Made by a program: the position numbers and the translations under genes. Shown here one piece after another: positions 55,175 to 61,530 of a stretch of DNA of 64,000 bases. Location: positions 186,001-250,000 of the forward strand of contig NZ_JANIPD030000001.1 of NCBI RefSeq assembly GCF_024609215.1, written 5' to 3'. Source of the DNA: Curtanaerobium respiraculi (GTDB lineage Bacteria > Actinomycetota > Coriobacteriia > Coriobacteriales > Eggerthellaceae). The notes below the pieces were generated by a model. That model saw only the letters and a list, made by a program, of their open reading frames with translations. It did no database searches and had not been told where the DNA came from. How positions within the stretch are numbered: the stretch's first letter is position 1; each line of letters begins with the position of its first letter.

Positions 55175-56140
55175 ATGACGGAATTTCAACTCGTTTGGAG
55201 CTGGCAAATCGCTCTGTACCTATTCTTAGGCGGCATGGGCGCCGGAGCGTTCATCATGTCCGCGGTACTCCGCTTTTACGATCGAGGGTGCACGGAAAAG
55301 ACCGTCCTGGTCTCATCATGGATTGCGATAGCATGCCTTGCATCCGGCTTATTGCTGCTGCTCTTCGACTTGACAAACCCCCTGCGCGGACTTTTGCTAT
55401 GGCAGAGCTTCAGCCATTTCGAATCATGGATGACTATCGGCGCCTGGATCCTTTTCTGCGGGATAATCGATATGTTCCTGTTCGCCGTTGCATCGACCCC
55501 ATGGGCGCAGGAACATTTTCCATCGATTGCATCAAACAGGTTCAAGGATGCACTTGCCATCATCGGATCGGTCCTCGGATTCTCAATCTGCGCCTACACC
55601 GGCATCCTGCTCATGTGCGCACCGGGAGTACCCCTTTGGAACACGCTTCTCCTACCCTGCTTGTTCACCGTTTCGGCGCTTGACACGGGGGCCGCCCTCG
55701 TGGAGCTTGTCTCCTGCGCTTTCGACCGGCAAGAACGTACGGAAGCTGCGGCAAAACCGCGCTCCTCCCTTCTAATAGAGCGCATCACCATCATACTCGC
55801 AGTACTCGAGCTGGCTGTGTTGGCAGTGTACCTGGGAACCATGCTCGCAGGGCTGGGAGCAGCTTCCGCAATCGAAGCAACCGCTGCGAAATCAGCGGCG
55901 TTGCTCGTAAACGGGATGCTGGCACCGCAATTCTGGATACTGGTGGTTGCGCTTGGCCTTGCCCTGCCCCTCTTTGTCGCCGGCAGGGGAATCGCGCGTG
56001 GCGCCATCGATGCGAAAGCGGCAACGATGTGCGGAGCGATCGGCGTCCTCGTCGGGGGATGCAGTCTTCGATTCCTTATCCTGCTTGCGGGGATGCATGC
56101 CGACACCGTCTTGGATACGTTCATGACGTTCTTCTGCTAA
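55175..56140 (+). CDS. NrfD/PsrC-type quinone-interacting membrane protein
   Basis: 321 residues, about eight membrane helices, starting WSWQIALYLFLGGMGAGAFI, the family-typical first helix with a GGMGAG turn. Anchors the ferredoxin and exchanges electrons with menaquinol. Later helices include CFWILVVALGLALPLF-like segments. GGGAGAGGG precedes the ATG at 55175. Translated together with the ferredoxin. Confidence 0.9.
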   Translation: MTEFQLVWSWQIALYLFLGGMGAGAFIMSAVLRFYDRGCTEKTVLVSSWIAIACLASGLLLLLFDLTNPLRGLLLWQSFSHFESWMTIGAWILFCGIIDMFLFAVASTPWAQEHFPSIASNRFKDALAIIGSVLGFSICAYTGILLMCAPGVPLWNTLLLPCLFTVSALDTGAALVELVSCAFDRQERTEAAAKPRSSLLIERITIILAVLELAVLAVYLGTMLAGLGAASAIEATAAKSAALLVNGMLAPQFWILVVALGLALPLFVAGRGIARGAIDAKAATMCGAIGVLVGGCSLRFLILLAGMHADTVLDTFMTFFC

Positions 56141-56263
56141 GCGGGGACGGATGTCCGAACACACTGGATTTCCGACCCCCGATACGATCTAAGCCCCATC
56201 CGCGCCGGGCTTTTCTTTCTCCCTGCGTTTTTCTTTTGGTACCATGCGTCCCAGGAGGGAGCA

Positions 56264-57166
56264 ATGAAGCGAATCAGTATCGGCCGTATGGCGGAATTGA
56301 ATTGCGTCACGAAGAAGACGCTGCATATCTACCATGAAAAAGGCCTGCTCACACCTGCGATTGTGGATGAGAACAGCGGGTATCGCTACTACACGCTCGA
56401 CCAGTGCAGCACAATCGACATGATTCAGCAGCTTCAAGTGCTCGGACTGACCCTTGACGAGATCAAAAGATTCCAAGATGAAGGGAATCCGGAAGATTTG
56501 ATGCGCATCGCAAACAGGCGCATCGCGGAAGTAGACAAAGAAATGCTCCAGCTTTCCATCTCCCGTGAAAATGCCATCAACGTGCTGAAGGGATACGAGA
56601 CCATCATGGTTCCGCCTATCCGCGATGTCGTTATCATGGAGCGCGTGCATACGCGCCCGATTTATTCCTGCCCCATCTTGCATGAGGGAGCGAAAAAGCT
56701 CAATCCGAATGCAGCAGCCTTTCTCGATGAATGGGAGCTCAATTTGCGCATGACAAAGCAACGGTTCATCGAAAACGATATCCCCCTCGCACTATTCCGA
56801 GAAGTTGGATGCATCATTCCAAAACGGAATCTCATCAACCGCGATTTCGAATTCTCGAAATCCTATGTTTCCATACGGAATCAATCGATTGCCGACGCAT
56901 ACGCGAACGATATCGCTCCCGCCGGCCATTACCTGACGCTTTGCGTGGACTACATCGGCCCCGGCGGCGAGAATATGGAATACGAGGGACTCAATAAAGT
57001 ACTGGACTACGCAAAGGATCACGGATTCGAAATCGTCGGCGACTATTTCGGGGAGATTATCGCCAATACCCCGGCATTTCACTATTCGGGGAGAAACATG
57101 CTTTTCAAAATCCACGTGCCGATCGCCTTGCGCGGAATCACACCCTATGACACGCTCCGAAGATGA
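56264..57166 (+). CDS. MerR-family regulator with GyrI-like effector domain
   Basis: 300 residues. MerR HTH at the N-terminus (GRMAELNCVTKKTLHIYHEK, GLLTPA, SGYRYYTLDQ), a coiled linker, and a C-terminal GyrI-like (BmrR-type) domain from about residue 125 to 300 that would bind a small molecule. AGGAGGGAGC precedes the ATG. Placed between the NrfCD genes and the convergent sulfite-oxidase-like operon, it is the best candidate regulator of either. Confidence 0.9.
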   Translation: MKRISIGRMAELNCVTKKTLHIYHEKGLLTPAIVDENSGYRYYTLDQCSTIDMIQQLQVLGLTLDEIKRFQDEGNPEDLMRIANRRIAEVDKEMLQLSISRENAINVLKGYETIMVPPIRDVVIMERVHTRPIYSCPILHEGAKKLNPNAAAFLDEWELNLRMTKQRFIENDIPLALFREVGCIIPKRNLINRDFEFSKSYVSIRNQSIADAYANDIAPAGHYLTLCVDYIGPGGENMEYEGLNKVLDYAKDHGFEIVGDYFGEIIANTPAFHYSGRNMLFKIHVPIALRGITPYDTLRR

Positions 57167-57175
57167 AACGTCGCG

Positions 57176-57210
57176 CAGGGCGCCCCGAACGAATCGGGAC
57201 GCCCTGTTTG
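57176..57210. terminator. Terminator between convergent MerR and sulfite-oxidase-like operons
   Basis: CAGGGCG-CCCCGA pairs with TCGGG-A-CGCCCTG (small mismatch), followed by TTTGTT on the plus strand. The reverse strand also has a usable stem. Confidence 0.65.
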
Positions 57211-57226
57211 TTCGCCGGGAAAACGA

Positions 57227-57511
57227 TTAATCGGCTGCCACATGGAACGGAACGCAGGCGGCCTCGGGAGTGAAGACGCCCCGCGAGTCCAGCGCTCTCA
57301 CCAGCAGCATGTAATCACCAGGCTCGTCAGGGGTGAATGTGAACTCCCAGTTCACGTTGCACAGGTCGTTCGCCTGGGGAGTCTCGTACGTCGTCCACGT
57401 CGCCCCCTTGTCGCAGGAGAACTGCACTGCGGCTATCGCGTCGGAAAAGCACTGTGCGTAGCCGCGAATCGTAAGCGGCCGCTTTGCTTTTCCTTGGACC
57501 TCGCCGATCAT
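57227..57511 (-). CDS. Moco-oxidoreductase dimerisation (Ig-like) domain, separate frame
   Basis: 94 residues from the ATG at 57511, which starts 2 bp after the TAG of the preceding gene. The sequence (TIRGYAQCFSDAIAAVQFSC, DKGATWTTYETP, WEFTFTPDEPGDYMLLVRAL) matches the C-terminal domain of sulfite-oxidase-type proteins and the C-terminus of the neighbouring 545-residue protein. Either it is translated by reinitiation, or the two frames are one gene broken by a frameshift. The ribosome-binding site is weak. Confidence 0.6.
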   Translation of the reverse strand: MIGEVQGKAKRPLTIRGYAQCFSDAIAAVQFSCDKGATWTTYETPQANDLCNVNWEFTFTPDEPGDYMLLVRALDSRGVFTPEAACVPFHVAAD

Positions 57512-57513
57512 GG

Positions 57514-58317
57514 CTATGCCGCGCTTCCAAATGTCACCGCCACATTTGGCTGGTTCGCACCTTGCGCACCTGGTGCAGCGGGAGGGTTCTCTTCCGCAGT
57601 CAGGCGAATCTCGACGATATTCTGTGAAAAGAGCCGCGCAGCCGTCGAGCCCAGCCAGAGCTGGTTCGAACATCCGATCGCGCTCGTGGCATCCTCATCG
57701 TTTACCGTCGTCACGATGATGCTGTAACGCTGCCGAACATACGACAGGGGAAGGGGAACGCTCATGCCGTCGGCGGAAACGAACGTGATGGTGTTCACGC
57801 CCTCCGAGGGAACGGCGTCCTCAATCAACGCAGAAAGACGGAATCCCTCAACTTGCGCATTGGCGCTCGCCCGTCCATCGGCAGGATTTCCGGCGCAGGT
57901 ACACGACATAACCTGTTTCACAGGAGCCTTTTTCCGGTACGCATCGACATCTGCCACGAGCGGGTTCCCGACATCGCCTGTCACGCGAATGGCATCGATT
58001 GCCCCGGATGAGGCGTCGAGTCCGATATCGAGTTCCCGAGACCCGCAAAGGTTCTTCGAGGCGTCGTAGAGAAGTCGGCGAAGCATCTCGTTGCTTGCGC
58101 TCGCATCCTGGTTCCAGGAAAACGACCCTTGGACATCCGCTATCTCGCGCTGTGCTGCCGCAGAGCACGATTCCTCGTTGAGGTTCGCATCGGCTCGATC
58201 CGCATCAGCGCCGCTGGCATCTGAGGTAGCTGCAAGCGCTTGGACTGCGGGCGCGCCTGCAGCTATAAGCGCCCCACTGGCAATTAGGCTGATGAACTTG
58301 GCGTTCTTCATCGTCAT
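57514..58317 (-). CDS. Sulfite-oxidase-like molybdopterin-domain protein (lacks its C-terminal domain in frame)
   Basis: 267 residues. Sec signal peptide (about 1-30), a linker, then a sulfite-oxidase-fold domain: DAIRVTGDVGNPLVADVDAY, PVKQVMSCTCAG with the candidate molybdenum-ligand Cys at 139, GFRLSALIEDAV, VNTITFVSADGMSVPLPLS. The expected C-terminal dimerisation domain is in the next frame (57227-57511). It starts 17 bp after the triheme gene stop. The lack of a Tat signal is unexpected for a cofactor-loaded protein. Confidence 0.75.
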   Translation of the reverse strand: MTMKNAKFISLIASGALIAAGAPAVQALAATSDASGADADRADANLNEESCSAAAQREIADVQGSFSWNQDASASNEMLRRLLYDASKNLCGSRELDIGLDASSGAIDAIRVTGDVGNPLVADVDAYRKKAPVKQVMSCTCAGNPADGRASANAQVEGFRLSALIEDAVPSEGVNTITFVSADGMSVPLPLSYVRQRYSIIVTTVNDEDATSAIGCSNQLWLGSTAARLFSQNIVEIRLTAEENPPAAPGAQGANQPNVAVTFGSAA

Positions 58318-58334
58318 AGTCGCACGCCCCTCTT

Positions 58335-59972
58335 CTATTTTTCCGTCTTCGCATTGAACATGAACTCTATTGGATCGGCGGTTACCGTGCCGTCCGTCGT
58401 GACCGACCGGATTTTAAGCACGTAGGCGGTATCGGCATCTTCGGCAGGCGTATAGGTGAAGTTCCAAACGACCCAATTCTTATGGCTCGTTCCAGGGGTC
58501 TCATAGCGGGTCCATGTCGCGCCGCCATCCATCGAGAACTCTAGAGCGGCGATCGTCTTGTCATAAGCGGTAGCATACCCGTTGAACGTATACGGCTCCC
58601 CAGCCTTTACGATAGTCCCCTCGTCGAAATCGAACAGACCTACGTTCGGTTTGTTTTGATATCCTGCAGAATCATTCTCGGGCCATGCCGTGGAGGTGTA
58701 GTACCCTCCTTCATCGCTGGAATCCTTCGGCCAGCCATTCCATTCGTGGATATCGACAGCATCTTCAGCCATGACGACCGTCAGGTCGGAAACCTCCTTC
58801 ACCTGGGCAGGAGCGCCCGATCCGGGCACGATCATCTGAACGGGATAGCCTTGGTTCCAAGGGAGGGACTCTCCGTTCACCTTAGTCGCCAGGATAGCCC
58901 CGTCATAATTATCCCTCCGAACCGATTCCAGGAAACCGTCGGAGCTCGTGATGGAGAGGACAGCCCAGTTAGGGTCTGCCCCCGCTTCTTCCAACAGCTT
59001 ATCGACGGGAACGCCCGTGTACACCGCATTGGCGAGCAGAGGGCCTCCTGTGGGGTTCAACGTGCAATGGAACGTGCTGGCCACATCGACCGTGCCGTAT
59101 TTGGCAATCAGCTCTGGAAGGGTGTAGGTGATTTCTTTTCCGACGGCACCCGAAACCGTGATGGTCCAGTTGTTGAACATTTCTTCATCGAGAGGAGCGT
59201 TGTTCGCCGTATTCTCGCGACGCATATAGTCATTGTCGTAATACACCCAGTCGAAGTCGAAGATGCTCTCGGTGGGAGTGATCTTATCTTGGCTGTAGGA
59301 AAAGTCGCCTTCCACATTGGCAACAGGAGTGATGTTCCTCAGCTGATTGTGCTTTTCAAGATCCCAAAGCTTCATCCCATCACCATCGCCTTGGGCAACA
59401 TGGCAGCTCCAGCAATTGCCGGTATTCGCAGTGGGTTCGTCCTGCCCCTTCGCCTCAAAATTGGTCGCTCTCAAGCTGCCGACATTGTGGATGCCATGGA
59501 TGAGCGTCCCGAACGAATGCTGATTCGTTTGATACCCGTAGCCGAATTCATGGCAATCCAGGCACATGGGGAGGGTGATTTGGATCCCGTAGTCGTTACG
59601 CAGGTCCACATGGTTCCAATCCATCGCCGCTAAGGTTTCGGCGAGGTCTTCGTGGCAAGCATTGCATCCGCGATTGTCGGCATCGAGATAGTATGTGTTG
59701 AACGGAAGATCGGCAATGGTCTTCTCATCCTGATAGAAATAGACGTACGAAGAGTCGAGCGCCGTTTGGTCGACATTTTCGGTCGGAGTCCGCTGAATCT
59801 GCATTCCGTCGTCCTTCGTGATGACTTCAGGCTGATACTTGCCTGCTGCGATTTCGGCAGCCTCCTGCTCTTCCGCCGACGGGGGCTGCTCTTGCGTGCA
59901 GCCTGCGGCGAGAAGCGATCCAACGACGCAGAGCGCTGAGAGCGCAATCGCCAAGCCCTTTTTATTCCTCAT
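58335..59972 (-). CDS. Triheme cytochrome c - sulfite-oxidase-like molybdopterin fusion lipoprotein
   Basis: 545 residues. Sec lipoprotein signal with lipobox LAAGC (Cys25). Three haem sites: CNACH (103-107), CLDCH (137-141) and CWSCH (187-191). From about 269 a sulfite-oxidase fold follows (WTITVSGAVGKEITYTLPEL) with the candidate molybdenum Cys303 in STFHCTLNPTGGP, then GVPVDKLLEEAG and GYPVQMIVPG, and an Ig-like C-terminal domain (EFSMDGGATWTRYETPG). AGAGGGA precedes the ATG at 59972. It leads a three-gene operon and is the likely terminal oxidoreductase fed by the ferredoxin/NrfD pair. Substrate unknown. Confidence 0.88.
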   Translation of the reverse strand: MRNKKGLAIALSALCVVGSLLAAGCTQEQPPSAEEQEAAEIAAGKYQPEVITKDDGMQIQRTPTENVDQTALDSSYVYFYQDEKTIADLPFNTYYLDADNRGCNACHEDLAETLAAMDWNHVDLRNDYGIQITLPMCLDCHEFGYGYQTNQHSFGTLIHGIHNVGSLRATNFEAKGQDEPTANTGNCWSCHVAQGDGDGMKLWDLEKHNQLRNITPVANVEGDFSYSQDKITPTESIFDFDWVYYDNDYMRRENTANNAPLDEEMFNNWTITVSGAVGKEITYTLPELIAKYGTVDVASTFHCTLNPTGGPLLANAVYTGVPVDKLLEEAGADPNWAVLSITSSDGFLESVRRDNYDGAILATKVNGESLPWNQGYPVQMIVPGSGAPAQVKEVSDLTVVMAEDAVDIHEWNGWPKDSSDEGGYYTSTAWPENDSAGYQNKPNVGLFDFDEGTIVKAGEPYTFNGYATAYDKTIAALEFSMDGGATWTRYETPGTSHKNWVVWNFTYTPAEDADTAYVLKIRSVTTDGTVTADPIEFMFNAKTEK

Positions 59973-60204
59973 GTGTCCCTCTTTTCCTTGTCCGAGGACT
60001 TCCCCGTATACAAAGGTAAGGCGTGCCCCAAGGTGCGACTCAAGGGGTATTTGCGAGTTTTGCCCGAGAATTCGACCGTCACGATGCAGTGGGACGACGG
60101 GAGAAAGGCTTGACCACCGACCCATCCGCGCCAGGAAACGGTGATCGACGCCGCCGTCGAGCGATTAAGCGGTACAATCGCCGCGTTCGGAAAGGAAGGA
60201 TCAC

Positions 60205-60624
60205 ATGGATAAAAACGACTATCTGCGCATGCTTGTCGACGAGATCCATTCGGTGGTCATCGCCACGGTCGACGAAGCGGGGCATCCTCAAGCACGTGTG
60301 ATGGACCTCATGCTCTGGGACGGCGACGGCGTGTATTTCACCACCGAGCGTGGCAAGCGCGTGCACGAGCAGCTGATGGAGCAGCGCTACGTCGCCGTCG
60401 CGGAGCTTAAGGGCCAGGCGGGCATCATGCTCAACGGCGAGGTCGAGCCGCTGGGGCGCGAGCGCGTCGACGAGGTGCTGGAGAAATATCCCTACATGCG
60501 CGAGCTCTTTCCCGGGAAGGCGGCCGACACCCTCGAGACGTTCCGCATCTGCCGCGCCCACGGCAGCTACTACGACATCACCGATCCAGCCAACCTCGTC
60601 ACGGACACCTTCGAAATCGGGTAG
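60205..60624 (+). CDS. Pyridoxamine-5'-phosphate-oxidase-family protein
   Basis: 139 residues of the split-barrel flavin-binding fold: VVIATVDEAGHPQARVMDLM, DGVYFTTERGKRVHEQL, and a C-terminal ETFRICRAHGSYYDIT. Size matches small FMN-binding or F420-type proteins, not true PNPOx. GGAAAGGAAGGA precedes the ATG. Single gene divergent from the triheme operon. Confidence 0.87.
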   Translation: MDKNDYLRMLVDEIHSVVIATVDEAGHPQARVMDLMLWDGDGVYFTTERGKRVHEQLMEQRYVAVAELKGQAGIMLNGEVEPLGRERVDEVLEKYPYMRELFPGKAADTLETFRICRAHGSYYDITDPANLVTDTFEIG

Positions 60625-60803
60625 CGGACGCGATGGGGACGAGCTTCCCCCAGCAGCGCCTTGTCAAATCCGCATCTTTACGCTCAGGCAGAACCTATCT
60701 AAACCTTAGAAGCCCAGGCCTTGCCAAGGGACTGCACGATCGCGGACCTCATGATGAAACCCTCACCTTCGCAGGAAGCAAACGGCATAGAGCGGAACAT
60801 TCG

Positions 60804-60935
60804 TCATCCAGGATTCTTTCCGAACTCTTGCAGCAGCCATGTTTTACCAACCTGGCGAGCACCTCTCAGTACGAGCGGCTTTCGTTGCGGCGCATTTTTC
60901 CACAATATCAATTCGTCAATCAGATAGCGTCGCAT
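60804..60935 (-). pseudogene. N-terminal remnant of a DUF4143-type AAA ATPase
   Basis: 43 residues: a leader MRRYLIDELILWKNAPQRKP, then a P-loop region LVLRGARQVGKTWLLQEFGK before a TGA. This is the usual opening of DUF4143 ATPases. Sequence after the stop is out of frame and decayed. The rest of 60625-61046 has no gene. Confidence 0.7.
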
Positions 60936-61046
60936 GGTGGATTCCTTAGATATCAAACACATTTTTCGGCCGAATTTTGAGTAAGGATTGGGATAAAAGA
61001 TTTGCTTGGTTGATTGCCATTTCTACGGCAATGCAGGCGATACGGT

Positions 61047-61529
61047 TTACACGGCGATACGGTCGAGCGACACGGTCAACGTCTTGCTGGCAGACGTGTA
61101 CGTAAAACTCAGATGGGTCTTGGTATCCACGTTGCGTGCCGTATAGGAGTGCGTACCCAAGACGTTGGTATCGGATTCCACGCCCGTGAACCCAACGTCT
61201 TTCAGTTCTTGCAGGTAGGCCTCGGCTTCCTCGCCTTCGACTCCAGTGTATGTCAGTGCGGTAATACCACCTGAATCGATGACCGAAACCTGCTTCGTGC
61301 TACCGGTGAACGATGGGGCGGGCACGTTGGCGGTGTTCGCGTTCTCCGGCCACGATCCTGTCACCGCCGTCGAAGATGGTGTCTCGGCACTCTTCCCCGC
61401 CGAAGACGAGGCGCCGCCCGTTGCAGAATCCACGCCCGCTGCAGGTTTCCCACCCGCCGCGCATCCGGCAACCAACCAGCTCATCGACACCGCGAGCACG
61501 AGGGGAATCACCTTTTTCATCTTGTGCAT
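61047..61529 (-). CDS. Small lipoprotein of unknown function
   Basis: 160 residues. Signal peptide with lipobox LVAGC, a Ser/Gly/Ala linker of about 45 residues, then a domain of about 85 residues (SVIDSGGITALTYTGVEGEE, AEAYLQELKDVGFTGV, HLSFTYTSASKTLTVSL). The second half is a small alpha/beta domain I cannot assign. It begins 2 bp from the stop of the LPXTG surface protein, so it is co-transcribed with it and is also exported. The start is at 61529; Met two codons later is possible. Confidence 0.8.
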   Translation of the reverse strand: MHKMKKVIPLVLAVSMSWLVAGCAAGGKPAAGVDSATGGASSSAGKSAETPSSTAVTGSWPENANTANVPAPSFTGSTKQVSVIDSGGITALTYTGVEGEEAEAYLQELKDVGFTGVESDTNVLGTHSYTARNVDTKTHLSFTYTSASKTLTVSLDRIAV

Positions 61530-61530
61530 G

